Below, one piece after another: positions 41,818-51,336 of a DNA stretch of 64,000 nt; the first letter of the stretch is position 1; the number at the start of each line of letters is the position of its first letter. The translations under genes and the position numbers were made by a program. A model generated the notes under the pieces. The model did not search any database. It worked only from the letters and a program-made list of their open reading frames with translations, and had not been told where the DNA came from. Source of the DNA: Clostridium sp. UBA4108 (lineage in GTDB: Bacteria > Bacillota > Clostridia > Clostridiales > Clostridiaceae); contig DFXM01000053.1 of the NCBI GenBank assembly GCA_002381695.1, forward strand, positions 18,562 through 82,561. The letters run 5' to 3'.

Positions 41818-42759
41818 ATGAAAATAATTGATTTACATTGTGATACAGCATTAAATTTTGTGGGTGATAAGAAATATTCTCTAAAAAGTAATCCCTGTGC
41901 TGTAGATATTGATAAATTACAAAAAGCAAATTCAATAGCCCAATTTTTTGCTTGTTTTGTATTTTTAAAAGAAAATCCTGATCCATATTTAACATATTTA
42001 GAATTGGTAAAGGAAATAAAAAACCAGATAGAAGAAAATAAGAGTTATATAAAATTAGCCACAAATTATAGAGAACTTATAGAAAATGAAAAAGCAGGAT
42101 TAATATCAGCTTTTTTAACCATTGAAGAGGGTGGTGCATTAAAAGGTGATATAAATAACTTATATAAGGCCTATGAAGAGGGAGTAAGATTAATTACCCT
42201 TACGTGGAATTTTGAAAATGAAATAGGGTTTCCGGGATGTGAACTAAGCTTTGTAAATAGTGGTCTTAAAGATTTTGGGATAGAAGTAGTATCAAAAATG
42301 AATGACTTAGGTATGATTATTGATGTATCCCATTTATCTGATGGTGGTTTCTATGATGTAGCTAAGTTCTCGACTAAACCTTTTGTTGCTTCTCATTCAA
42401 ATGCTAGAAGTATTTGTAACCATACTAGAAATTTAAATGATGATATGATAAGAGTGCTTGCAGAAAAAGGTGGAGTAATGGGGATAAACTTTGAAAAAGA
42501 GTTTATTTCAGATAGTGGTATTACAACAGTTGATAAAATAATAACTCAAATAAAACACATATACAACATAGGTGGTATTGATGTAGTATCTCTAGGTAGT
42601 GATTTTGATGGCATAGATTCTAGAGAGTATGAAATTAGCCATATAGGGGACATTGATAAACTAGTTCAAGGTCTTTATAAAAGTGGTTTTAAAACAGGAG
42701 AAATTGAAAAAATATGTTATGGTAATAATATGAGAATCATAAGAGAAGTGATGAAATAA
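41818..42759 (+). CDS. Membrane dipeptidase (renal dipeptidase family, M19)
   Basis: AGGTGGAGGTG fits the ATG at 41818; an in-frame GTG at 41803 lies inside that site. The 313-residue TIM-barrel amidohydrolase has the zinc motif DLHCDTA near the start, the bridging Glu in TIEEGGALKG, a His in DVSHLSD, another in ASHSNARS, and GSDFDG near the end. It hydrolyses dipeptides, including D-residue ones, in the cytoplasm. Confidence 0.9.
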   Translation: MKIIDLHCDTALNFVGDKKYSLKSNPCAVDIDKLQKANSIAQFFACFVFLKENPDPYLTYLELVKEIKNQIEENKSYIKLATNYRELIENEKAGLISAFLTIEEGGALKGDINNLYKAYEEGVRLITLTWNFENEIGFPGCELSFVNSGLKDFGIEVVSKMNDLGMIIDVSHLSDGGFYDVAKFSTKPFVASHSNARSICNHTRNLNDDMIRVLAEKGGVMGINFEKEFISDSGITTVDKIITQIKHIYNIGGIDVVSLGSDFDGIDSREYEISHIGDIDKLVQGLYKSGFKTGEIEKICYGNNMRIIREVMK

Positions 42760-42874
42760 CAGCCATCTTAAGTTATAAGTTGAGAAGAGAATAAGTGGAC
42801 AGGGCTATTTTGAGAGAATAAAGATATCACAACTATTTAATAAGGTAGCTATAAGGGAGGAATAAGAAGATAGA

Positions 42875-43408
42875 ATGATTTATATAGAAACTTCACGATT
42901 AATTATAAGATCTTGGAAAGAGGAAGACTTAAAAGAATTTGGAAGGCTTAATTCAGATGAAGCAGTCATGCGATATTTCCCTAAAACTCTTTCGGAAGGG
43001 GAAACAGATGCTTTTTATGAAGCTATTCAGGAAGAATTTAAAACACATAATTATGGGTTGTATGCAGTGGAAGTAAAAGAAAATAGAGAGTTTATTGGCT
43101 TTATAGGTTTTCACGAGGCAACTTTTGATATGGATTTTACACCTTGTATAGAAATAGGATGGAGACTAAAAAAAGAAGCATGGGGGCATGGGTATGCTAC
43201 AGAAGGAGCAAAAGCTTGTATAAAATATGGGTTTGAGCAATTAGGATTTAGAGAAATATTTAGCTTTACGGCAGAAATAAATAAGCCTTCAGAAAATGTG
43301 ATGAAGAAGTTAGGTATGAGTTATATAAAGGAGTTTAATCATCCTAGGGTTGAAGACAAGAGTCCATTATATAAACATGTATTGTACAGTATCAAAATAA
43401 AGAATTAG
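42875..43408 (+). CDS. GNAT family N-acetyltransferase (RimJ/RimL type)
   Basis: A 177-residue acetyltransferase_3 protein: ETSRLIIRSWKEEDLKEF, then EIGWRLKKEAWGHGYATEGA (motif A) and NKPSENVMKKLGM (motif B). YxxxFxHPR and a C-terminal HVLYSI strand are typical of the family. The GGGAGGA site lies about 14 bases before the ATG, slightly long. The likely substrate is a protein amino terminus or small amine. Confidence 0.85.
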   Translation: MIYIETSRLIIRSWKEEDLKEFGRLNSDEAVMRYFPKTLSEGETDAFYEAIQEEFKTHNYGLYAVEVKENREFIGFIGFHEATFDMDFTPCIEIGWRLKKEAWGHGYATEGAKACIKYGFEQLGFREIFSFTAEINKPSENVMKKLGMSYIKEFNHPRVEDKSPLYKHVLYSIKIKN

Positions 43409-43889
43409 TTAATTGAAAGAACATTAGTCCAGAGAGCGTAAAAAGTTTCATAATTAAATATATAACATTTATTTATAAGTTAAGAAAAAATCTGCAAATA
43501 TCTATGATGGATATAGGCAGATTTTATGTTATTTATATATAAAAATTATATAGCTTTACATATAACACTTTGTCATTTCTACCAGATGACTCTATTATGC
43601 TATATTTTACAAAAAATAGCTTCTAAATAGGTAAAGTATCAAAAATATACAGATTAAAACAAATGAAAAAAATGTAAAATTATAAGAAGGCATGATGATT
43701 ATAAAAATAATTTCAAACAAATTTCTACAAAATATTGCAATGAAAATTACAATTAGCAAAAAAAATATTAAATATCGTGAAAACTATTATTTGGTTCTTG
43801 CAATATGTATAAATTATTTGAATTTAATGATATAATTGTATATATAGGATTTTATTCCTAAATATAGGATTAAGTTTATGGAGGAAAAT
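43409..43889. other. Intergenic, one terminator, promoter of second chemotaxis receptor
   Basis: A 481-base AT-rich stretch. AAAATCTGC (43487-43495) pairs with GCAGATTTT (43517-43525), with inner ATATC/GGATAT pairing, forming a terminator for the GNAT gene. TATAAT near 43834 may be a -10. Nothing else is seen. Confidence 0.5.
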
Positions 43890-45602
43890 ATGAAAATTTT
43901 ACGAAACTTGAAGGTATCGACTCAATTAATCGCTAGTTTTGTAGTTATGTGTATTTTAATGTGCATTATTAGTCTGGCAGGGGCAATTGGTATGAAAAAT
44001 GCCTATGATGTAGCTGATGAACTATATAATGATAACATGATTGGAGTCTCAGCAATTAATATAATAGATAAGAACTTATCAAATGTTAATTTAAACTTAA
44101 GATTAATTATGAGTGAAAATGATAAAAGTATAATAAAAGAATTAATGAATGAAATTGAGGAGATGAAGTTGGAGGCAGATGAAAACATTAAAATATATAA
44201 ATCGGGAATTACTAGAGATGAAGACAAAGAACTTTCTGCTCAATTTGAAATAGAACTCAATAAATATAGGGATGTTAGAGGGGAATACTTAACTTTAATT
44301 TCATCAGGAAATAGGGAAGAAGCAATAAGGAAGTTTGACGAGGTTACACAGATAAAAAAAGGAATGGATGAAAAACTAAGAAAATTAGTTGAATATAATA
44401 ATCAATGGGCGAAAGAGGATATAGATAATAGTACAACAGCCTATAAGAATTCAATTAAGATAACAGTAATCATTATAGCTATTTCAATCATTCTAGCGAC
44501 CTTACTTGCAACTATTTTAATAAAATCCATAATGAGATTTTTAAATAAAACAAAAGCGTTTGCTGATAGATTATCAGATTATAACTTTTCAATGCCAATA
44601 GTAATAGAATCAGCTAATGAATTTGGAAAATTAGGAGTAGCCTTGAATAAGGCTCAAGAAAATGTTGCTAACTTAATTACAGAAGTTATGAATAGTGCAC
44701 AAGATATGGGTGCATCTAGTGAAGAGTTGTCAGCTACAGTAGAAGAGATGGCTTCAAATTTTGAGAATATTAATGAAGCGACAAAGCAAATTAATACCGC
44801 AGCTCAAGAAACAAGTGCAACTGCTCAGGAGATATCAGCATCTGTAGAAGAAGTAGACTCAAGTATTGTTATACTATCAAATAAAGCTTCTGATGGAAGT
44901 ACTAATGCAATACAAATAAAAAATAGAGCTATAGAAATAGAAGAGAGTAGTAAAAATTCATTGGAAAACGCTTCAAAGCTTTATAGAGATGTGGAGAGGG
45001 AAATACTAAAAGGCGTAGAAAAGGGAAAAGTTGTTGAAGAAATTAAATTAATGGCTGAAACCATTGAGCAAATATCAGAGCAAACAAATTTATTAGCACT
45101 CAATGCAGCTATTGAAGCTGCTAGAGCAGGAGAAGAGGGAAGAGGCTTTGCGGTAGTAGCAGAAGAAGTTAGAAAACTGGCAGAACAATCATCAATTGCA
45201 GTTAAAAATGTTAAATCCACTATAAATGAAGTTAAAGATGCATTTAAAAGTTTATCAGATAATAGTAATGAGATATTAAAATTTGTAGATAGTAAGGTTT
45301 CACCTGAATTTAAGAATTTTGTTCAAGTGGGAGAACAATATGAAGAAGATGGAGTTTTTGTAAGCAGTATGTCTGAGGACATAGCATCTATGAGTGAAGA
45401 AATTTCAGCAACCATAGATCAGGTGAGTGAAGCAATCCAAAACATGGCAGAAATGACTCAAACATCATCAGATAATTTAAATGGTATACAAGAAAGTATT
45501 AACGAATCAACTAAGGCTGTTGAACAAGTAGCAATTACAGCTCAAAGTCAAGCAGAGCTTGCAGAAAAGCTTAATGAGATAATTTTAAAATTTAAAATTT
45601 AG
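43890..45602 (+). CDS. Methyl-accepting chemotaxis protein (4HB sensor type)
   Basis: GGAGG at 43880-43884 selects the ATG at 43890 over the one at 43878, giving 570 residues. Two membrane segments (about residues 8-30 and 187-210) enclose a helical ligand domain of the four-helix-bundle MCP type. A HAMP-like region follows, then the signalling hairpin EQTNLLALNAAIEAARAGE with FAVVAEEVRKLAEQS and flanking heptads. It detects extracellular signals and feeds CheA. The repeat copy E begins at its stop codon. Confidence 0.9.
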   Translation: MKILRNLKVSTQLIASFVVMCILMCIISLAGAIGMKNAYDVADELYNDNMIGVSAINIIDKNLSNVNLNLRLIMSENDKSIIKELMNEIEEMKLEADENIKIYKSGITRDEDKELSAQFEIELNKYRDVRGEYLTLISSGNREEAIRKFDEVTQIKKGMDEKLRKLVEYNNQWAKEDIDNSTTAYKNSIKITVIIIAISIILATLLATILIKSIMRFLNKTKAFADRLSDYNFSMPIVIESANEFGKLGVALNKAQENVANLITEVMNSAQDMGASSEELSATVEEMASNFENINEATKQINTAAQETSATAQEISASVEEVDSSIVILSNKASDGSTNAIQIKNRAIEIEESSKNSLENASKLYRDVEREILKGVEKGKVVEEIKLMAETIEQISEQTNLLALNAAIEAARAGEEGRGFAVVAEEVRKLAEQSSIAVKNVKSTINEVKDAFKSLSDNSNEILKFVDSKVSPEFKNFVQVGEQYEEDGVFVSSMSEDIASMSEEISATIDQVSEAIQNMAEMTQTSSDNLNGIQESINESTKAVEQVAITAQSQAELAEKLNEIILKFKI

Positions 45603-45651
45603 ACTTTGTTTTAATATAGTTCTAAAATCAACAAACATTTAAAACAAAGCT
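45602..45651 (-). repeat. MITE-like palindromic repeat, family 1 short form (copy E)
   Basis: A 50-base internally deleted version related to the reverse complement of copy C: CTTTGTTTTAATATAGTTCT, AAAATCAACAAACATTT, AAAACAAAGC. It abuts the chemotaxis receptor stop codon. Confidence 0.65.
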
Positions 45652-45693
45652 AAGATTTAAAGTGTTAAGTATGATATTAAAAGAGTAAAAAGA

Positions 45694-45746
45694 AAGGCAT
45701 TTTTTTAAATATTCTAGTATATTACTAGTTATTTAAAAGATGCCTT
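45694..45746. terminator. Bidirectional intrinsic terminator
   Basis: AAGGCAT (45694-45700) with ATGCCTT (45740-45746), extended by TTTAAAT/ATTTAAA and CTAGTA/TACTAG inner pairing. Confidence 0.75.
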
Positions 45747-45748
45747 AA

Positions 45749-46621
45749 TTAAATATTTTCTAAATCAAAATCCTTAATAAAATCAACAAAGGCTTTGACC
45801 ACATTTATATCTAAGGATTTTTTATGAAAAAGCATCCAGGTTTTTCTTAATAAAGGCTCTCCATTTTTATTGGTTAAATTAATAATATGCAAATCCTTGG
45901 TATCATTTATTACCGTCCTTGGTATGATGCTATAACCTAGGTCATTTATAATCATTTCTTTAGATGTATCTGCATGATCTACCTTCATACTAACTATAGG
46001 GGGAGAAGAGTAGTTATCTGACCACCAATTATCAATCATTAATTTTGATAAAATATCTGTCTGATAATCTATCTGAGGTAATTTAGGAAGGTCTTCTAAG
46101 GATATTTTATTTTTAGATACCACACACATATTTTCTTCAAATAGTAGATGTTTTTCATCGCACCATCCATAATCACCACGAACAAAACTGATGTGTACTT
46201 CGTGGGTATATACTAAATTAAATATATCTCTACTCCAGTCTGCCACTATTTTAAATTCCACATTAGGATATTGTTCTTTGAACAGTTTTAATATAATGGG
46301 AAGTTTATACTTCATAATAAACCTAGATACTCCTAGTTTTAAGGTACCAGAAATTACTTCTTTATTCATATTTATTACAGTTTCTTTTATGGTTTCAAGT
46401 TTTATTAACATTTCTGCAGCACATTTTGATAAGTATTCTCCTTCAGGAGTAAAAGATATACCTCTTCTTCCTCTATTTACAATTGTAACTCCAAATTCTT
46501 TTTCTATTTTTTGAAGACGATTAGTAAGAGCAGGTTGAGAGAGGTATAGGCTGAGGGCAGTTTTACTAATATTCTTTTTTTCAGCAAGAATTTTCAAAAT
46601 AAGCCAATCTTGATTATCCAT
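45749..46621 (-). CDS. LysR family regulator, probable citrate lyase regulator
   Basis: GGAGG six bases upstream of the ATG at 46621 (290 residues) is better than the longer frame from 46666. The N-terminal winged helix is clear (WLILKILAEKKNISKTALSL, SQPALTNRLQKIEKEFG, FTPEGEYL), followed by a substrate-binding domain from about residue 90. It is divergent from citDEF, the usual setting of a CitR-type activator or repressor of citrate fermentation. Confidence 0.85.
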   Translation of the reverse strand: MDNQDWLILKILAEKKNISKTALSLYLSQPALTNRLQKIEKEFGVTIVNRGRRGISFTPEGEYLSKCAAEMLIKLETIKETVINMNKEVISGTLKLGVSRFIMKYKLPIILKLFKEQYPNVEFKIVADWSRDIFNLVYTHEVHISFVRGDYGWCDEKHLLFEENMCVVSKNKISLEDLPKLPQIDYQTDILSKLMIDNWWSDNYSSPPIVSMKVDHADTSKEMIINDLGYSIIPRTVINDTKDLHIINLTNKNGEPLLRKTWMLFHKKSLDINVVKAFVDFIKDFDLENI

Positions 46622-46716
46622 CAGGTTCCTCCAAGGCAGCCATAATTTTTTTTTATAGCTAAACATAAAATTTAAATATTTTATTTATTTCTACCAGTGT
46701 ACTAAACTACTACTAA

Positions 46717-46857
46717 GAGGTCAACCAACTGTTTGTTAAATTTCATAATTTTCAGAAGAGTTATATTAAAGAAAGTGCATATTTAGCTATTTCAGATTCA
46801 GGATTAAAAGTTTTATCTATAGAAGATATAGAACTGAATGTTATGAAGTCATCATGA
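46717..46857 (+). pseudogene. Possible gene remnant upstream of citD
   Basis: An open frame without a start codon of note reads YIKESAYLAISDSGLKVLS and IEDIELNVMKSS before TGA at 46855. It looks protein-like and in the citrate lyase strand direction, so it may be the C-terminal stub of a gene once heading the operon. Family not recognised. Confidence 0.3.
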
Positions 46858-46883
46858 ATTATATTATATAAGGAGGTATGGCT

Positions 46884-47168
46884 ATGAAGATTATTAAAAA
46901 TGGAATGTGTGGTACTGTGGAGTCAAGTGACATTTTAGTTACTATTGAACCTAATGCAGATAAGGGGATAGAAATTCAATTAAAAAGTTCTGTGGAAATG
47001 CAGTTTGGCATGCATATTAAAAGGATAATTACAGATACATTATTGGAATTACATATAGTGGATGCATTAGTAATTGCTAATGATAAGGGAGCGCTAGACT
47101 GTGTTATTAAATCTAGAGTGCAGACTGCGGTGTACAGAGCTGCAAATAGTGCAGATTATAAGTGGTAG
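46884..47168 (+). CDS. citD: Citrate lyase acyl carrier protein (gamma subunit)
   Basis: AGGAGG fits the ATG at 46884 (seven bases) rather than 46878 (one base), giving 94 residues, the normal CitD length. The prosthetic-group site is Ser14 in CGTVESSDI, where 2'-(5''-phosphoribosyl)-3'-dephospho-CoA is attached. It shuttles acetyl/citryl groups between CitF and CitE. First gene of citDEF. Confidence 0.9.
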   Translation: MKIIKNGMCGTVESSDILVTIEPNADKGIEIQLKSSVEMQFGMHIKRIITDTLLELHIVDALVIANDKGALDCVIKSRVQTAVYRAANSADYKW

Positions 47169-47180
47169 GGAGTGAGAGTT

Positions 47181-48083
47181 TTGGAAAATATAAAATTAAG
47201 AAGAACTATGATGTATGTTACTGCGAGCAATCCAGCAAATGTTAAAGATGCACATATCTATGGTTCAGATTCCATTATGTTCGACTTAGAAGATTCTGTA
47301 TCAATAGATCAAAAGGATGCTGCAAGATTTCTTATATATAATGCTTTAAAAACTGTCAATTATAGAGGTAAGGAATTAGTAGTTAGGGTTAATGGACTGG
47401 ATACACCTTTTGGAAAAGAAGATTTTAAAGCCATGGTTAAGGCTAAGCCTCACATTATTAGATTACCTAAAACCGAATCTCCAGAAGACATACGAGAGGC
47501 GGATAAACTTATAACTTCTATAGAAAAAGAATCGGGAATGGAAGTAGGAGCTGTAAAACTCATGGCAGCTGTAGAGAGTCCAATGGGAATTATAAATTGT
47601 TTTGATATAGCAAAATCCAGTCCAAGACTAGTGGCAATGGCTATAGGAGCAGAAGACTTTGTTACCAGTATGAAGACTAGTAGATCTTTAGATGGAGAAG
47701 AACTTATAGTTGCCAGGGGACAGCTACTTCTTGCCTGTAGAGCAGTTGGAATTTATGCTCTTGATACAGTTTTTTCAGACATCAATGATGACCAAGGCCT
47801 AGAAAATGAAACAAGGAGAATTCACAAGTTGGGTTTTGATGGGAAATCTGTTATACATCCTAGACAAATACCTATTGTACACAAGGTTTTTGAACCCACA
47901 CAAAAGCAGATTAATTTTGCACTAAGGACTTTTAAGGCCATTGAAGAAGCAGAAAAAAATAATTCTGGAGTTATTGCACTTGATGGAAAAATGATAGATA
48001 AACCAATAGTGGAGAGAGCAAGAAGAGTAATAAGTCTTGCAAAGGCTACAGGTATGTATAAAGGTGGTGATTTATATGAATAA
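47181..48083 (+). CDS. citE: Citrate lyase beta subunit (citryl-ACP lyase)
   Basis: A 300-residue HpcH/HpaI-fold enzyme: LRRTMMYVTASNPANVKDA near the start, SIMFDLEDSVS with metal-binding Asp/Glu, VRVNGLDT, and AIGAEDFVTSM. It splits citryl-ACP into oxaloacetate and acetyl-ACP. The TTG at 47181 is better spaced from GGGAG than the GTG at 47172; both are in frame. It lies 12 bases after citD. Confidence 0.9.
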   Translation: MENIKLRRTMMYVTASNPANVKDAHIYGSDSIMFDLEDSVSIDQKDAARFLIYNALKTVNYRGKELVVRVNGLDTPFGKEDFKAMVKAKPHIIRLPKTESPEDIREADKLITSIEKESGMEVGAVKLMAAVESPMGIINCFDIAKSSPRLVAMAIGAEDFVTSMKTSRSLDGEELIVARGQLLLACRAVGIYALDTVFSDINDDQGLENETRRIHKLGFDGKSVIHPRQIPIVHKVFEPTQKQINFALRTFKAIEEAEKNNSGVIALDGKMIDKPIVERARRVISLAKATGMYKGGDLYE

Positions 48084-49620
48084 GAATAGAGTAGGCAGAT
48101 TAATTCCAGAGGAGCTTGGGGGTAGAACTCTTGAGCCCTATGAGGGAGCTTTCACAAAAGAACCAGTAGGTAGAAGGGCTGGAAAGCTTCAGAGAAAAAT
48201 AGAACCAGGTGAGAGTAAACTTGTAGAAAATATTGAGAAGGCAATTTTTGCAGTAGGATTAAAGGATGGAATGACCATATCTTTTCATCATCATTTTAGA
48301 GATGGAGATTATATAGTACTAAAGGTGTTAGAAGTAATTAAGAACCTAGGGATTAAGGATTTGGTTTTAGCACCTAGTTCCTTGACAGATGTTCATGACC
48401 CTGTAGTAGAGTATATTGAGGCCGGTGTAATTAGAAGAATTGAGACTAGCGGTTTAAGAGGAAAATTAGGTCAAGCTATATCTAAGGGAATATGTAAGGA
48501 GCCTGCAATTCTTCGTTCTCATGGAGGAAGAGCGAGGGCAATTGAAGCTGGTGAAATTAAAATAGATGTAGCTTTCTTGGGAGTTCCAACTTGTGATGAA
48601 TATGGAAATGGAAATGGTTATTTTGGAAAAAGTATATGTGGTGCTTTAGGCTATGCATTAATAGATGCTAAATATGCAGAAAAGGTAATACTTTTAACGG
48701 ATAATTTAGTTCCATATCCATGTTCGCCTATAAGTATTGAACAGACTAATGTAGACTACGTGGTTGTGGTGGATGAAGTAGGTGATGGATCTAAAATTAG
48801 TTCAGGAGCGGTGAGAGTTACAAAAGATCCAAGATCACTGTTGATTGCAAGAAATACTACAGAGGTTATTACAGAATCAGGTTACTTTAAGAATGGTTTT
48901 TCTATGCAGACTGGTTCTGGAAATATATCCATAGCTGTTACTCAATTTGTAGGAGAAAGAATGAAAGAAGAGAATATCAAGGCTGGTTTTGCATTAGGAG
49001 GCATAACAGGCACCTTTGTAAAACTACATGAAGAAGGATATATAAACACCTTGATAGACACTCAAACCCTTGATTTAGACGGCTGTAGATCAATAAAGGA
49101 AAATAGTAAGCATATTGAGATAGATACTAGCTTTTATGCAAATCCTCATAATGGAGGAGCAATAGTAAATAAACTTGATGTAGTAGTATTAAGTGCATTG
49201 GAAATAGATGTAAATTTCAATGTAAATACTTTAACTGGGGTGAATGGAGAAATAAGAGGAGCTGTTGGTGGACATCAGGATACTGCTGCAGGGGCTAATT
49301 TAGCAATTGTTGTTGCACCATTAGTTAGAGGACGAATCCCTTCTGTTGTAAAAAAAGTAAACAACATTAATACTCCTGGAGAAAGTATAGATGTACTTGT
49401 TACGGACTATGGAATTTCTGTAAATCCACTAAGACAAGACTTACTGGAAAGATATAAAAAAGCACAGCTACCGCTAATGACTATAGAGGAGTTACAAAGA
49501 GAAGCAGAGGAAATTGTAGGAATTCCTGAACCTATTAAGTATACAGAGGATATTGTAGCATTAGTGGAATATAGAGACGGAACAATCATTGATGTAGTAA
49601 AGAAGTTGGATGTAAACTAG
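48076..49620 (+). CDS. citF: Citrate lyase alpha subunit (citrate:acetyl-ACP transferase)
   Basis: Start at ATG 48076, overlapping citE by eight bases with AAGGTGGTGA upstream, gives 514 residues, standard for CitF. Typical features are the N-terminal NKNRVGRLIPEELGGR, the SFHHHFRDGDY loop, GAVGGHQDTAAGANLAIVVA and a CoA-transferase-like fold. It exchanges citrate for acetyl on CitD. No citC, citX or citG is in the window, so activation functions are elsewhere. Confidence 0.95.
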   Translation: MNKNRVGRLIPEELGGRTLEPYEGAFTKEPVGRRAGKLQRKIEPGESKLVENIEKAIFAVGLKDGMTISFHHHFRDGDYIVLKVLEVIKNLGIKDLVLAPSSLTDVHDPVVEYIEAGVIRRIETSGLRGKLGQAISKGICKEPAILRSHGGRARAIEAGEIKIDVAFLGVPTCDEYGNGNGYFGKSICGALGYALIDAKYAEKVILLTDNLVPYPCSPISIEQTNVDYVVVVDEVGDGSKISSGAVRVTKDPRSLLIARNTTEVITESGYFKNGFSMQTGSGNISIAVTQFVGERMKEENIKAGFALGGITGTFVKLHEEGYINTLIDTQTLDLDGCRSIKENSKHIEIDTSFYANPHNGGAIVNKLDVVVLSALEIDVNFNVNTLTGVNGEIRGAVGGHQDTAAGANLAIVVAPLVRGRIPSVVKKVNNINTPGESIDVLVTDYGISVNPLRQDLLERYKKAQLPLMTIEELQREAEEIVGIPEPIKYTEDIVALVEYRDGTIIDVVKKLDVN

Positions 49621-49960
49621 ATTAATTAATAAATATTCACTACAAAAAGCTGTATTGTCATCATGATAAAAGTTAATGTAACAGTTATAAAATAATATAG
49701 CTTAAGAATATTCATTTAAATCGCTCCCAAAAAAATTATGGACAAATCCCTATCTATTAAAAATATTATACAATAATATTTAATAATTATATATTATTGC
49801 AATTTAAAATTAAGAGATACGCCATAAATTTAATAAGTTGAAAAGAAATAAAAATATTATTTTATGTATAATATTTTCAATCTAACATAAAAATATTACT
49901 AAAGATTTTAGATAAATTAATATGTAATTTATTTAAGTTTTGCATCAAAGTAGATGTGTA
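49621..49960. other. Intergenic, no gene
   Basis: A 340-base very AT-rich stretch between citF and the eutG promoter. No reading frame, hairpin or repeat was noted. Confidence 0.4.
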
Positions 49961-50063
49961 TTGACATTTTATTTTCAAAATAGTATATTAAGATTGCATA
50001 CAGTGAAGTGTGTAACATAGCGAGCATCGAAGCTCCATAGGAAATTCCTATGGAGTTTTTTTG
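49961..50063 (+). promoter_or_regulatory. eutG leader: promoter, EutV dual hairpin and terminator
   Basis: Promoter TTGACA (49961-49966), 17 bases, TATATT (49984-49989). Hairpin P1: CATAC (49997-50001), loop AGTGAA, GTGTG (50008-50012). Hairpin P2: GAGC (50022-50025), loop ATCGAA, GCTC (50032-50035). Both six-base loops have A at 1 and G at 4, the ANTAR rule. P2 shares bases with terminator CTCCATAGG/CCTATGGAG (50033-50055) and its T7 tail. Confidence 0.85.
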
Positions 50064-50179
50064 ACTTTTATAAGGTAAATTGCTTCATATCATGATAAAA
50101 ATTAGTATTAATGATATGCAGTTTTACATCAAGTCTTGTTAGAATAGCTTCCAAAGCGAAAAAAGAAAGGAGATTACAT

Positions 50180-51313
50180 ATGCAGGATTTTAAAATAAAA
50201 ACCCATGTCTACTTTGGTGAAGGTGCCTTAGATAGACTAAAGGAAATCGGAAATAAAAAAATATTTATTGTTACTGACCCATTCATGGTCAAATCAGGTA
50301 TGATAAATAATATTACTGAAAAATTAACAGAAGCACAGGTGAGCATTTTTAGTGAGGTAGTTCCAGATCCTCCTATTGATCTTATAGTTAAAGGCATAGA
50401 AGAGTTACAAAAAGCAAATCCTGAGGTTTTAATAGCATTAGGAGGCGGATCATCTATTGATGCTGCTAAAGCTATTATGGATTTTGCAAAGAAAATAACT
50501 GATGTGAAAAATATAGAGTTTATAGCTATACCAACCACCAGTGGAACTGGATCAGAGGTAACCTCCTTTGCTGTAATTACAGATAAGGAGAAGGGCGCAA
50601 AATATCCGTTAGTCTCTGATGAACTGCTTCCTAATGTGGCTATTCTTGATCCACAGCTAGTTAAAACAGTTCCAAATTTCATAACAGCAGATACAGGCAT
50701 GGATGTAATCACTCATGCGTTAGAGGCTTATGTGTCAACTAATGCCACAGATTTTTCAGACGCACTTGCTGAAAAAGCTCTAGTCTTATCTTTTGGGAAT
50801 TTGTTAAAGGCTTATGAGAATGGTGAGGATATGATAGCTAGAGAAAAAATGCACAATGCTTCTTGCCTTGCAGGAATTGCATTCAATTCAGCATCCCTTG
50901 GAATAAATCATTCAATAGCCCATATAATAGGTGGAAAATTTCATGTTCCTCATGGAAGAACAAATTCTCTTTTATTACCACAGGTAATTGAATTTAATGC
51001 TGAAATAGTAGGATATGAGAATAACAATTATTCTTTAGCTGCTAGAAAATATAATAATATAGCAAAACTATTGGGACTTCCAGCATCGAACCCAAGAATG
51101 GGAGTAAGAAGCTTGATAAATGAAATTAAAAAGCTTCAAAAGGCAATGAAGATGCCAATTAACTTAAAGGCTTGTGGAGTGGATCTAAAAGCTTTAGACA
51201 ATCTGAAAAATGAAATGGCAGAGATAGCTCTTCAAGATGCTTGCACTATAACTAACCCGAGAGTTCCTGAGAAGTTAGATATTATTACAATTTTTGATAA
51301 GATTAAAGAATAG
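50180..51313 (+). CDS. eutG: Iron-type alcohol dehydrogenase, ethanolamine locus
   Basis: AAGGAG selects the ATG at 50180; the product has 377 residues. It is an iron-dependent alcohol dehydrogenase: GGGSSIDAAKA for NAD(P), PTTSGTGSEVTSFAV, and metal ligands in DTGMDVITHALEAY, HSIAHIIGGKFHVPHG. It reduces acetaldehyde to ethanol, regenerating NAD within or near the microcompartment. Separated from eutS by its own antitermination leader, but the same regulatory RNA type links it to the locus. Confidence 0.9.
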   Translation: MQDFKIKTHVYFGEGALDRLKEIGNKKIFIVTDPFMVKSGMINNITEKLTEAQVSIFSEVVPDPPIDLIVKGIEELQKANPEVLIALGGGSSIDAAKAIMDFAKKITDVKNIEFIAIPTTSGTGSEVTSFAVITDKEKGAKYPLVSDELLPNVAILDPQLVKTVPNFITADTGMDVITHALEAYVSTNATDFSDALAEKALVLSFGNLLKAYENGEDMIAREKMHNASCLAGIAFNSASLGINHSIAHIIGGKFHVPHGRTNSLLLPQVIEFNAEIVGYENNNYSLAARKYNNIAKLLGLPASNPRMGVRSLINEIKKLQKAMKMPINLKACGVDLKALDNLKNEMAEIALQDACTITNPRVPEKLDIITIFDKIKE

Positions 51314-51336
51314 GTAAATAATATAGGCTTAAAACA

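Noticed and set aside
50209..50712. 167-codon frame antisense to eutG
   Set aside because: Shadow of the eutG coding sequence without independent start signals.
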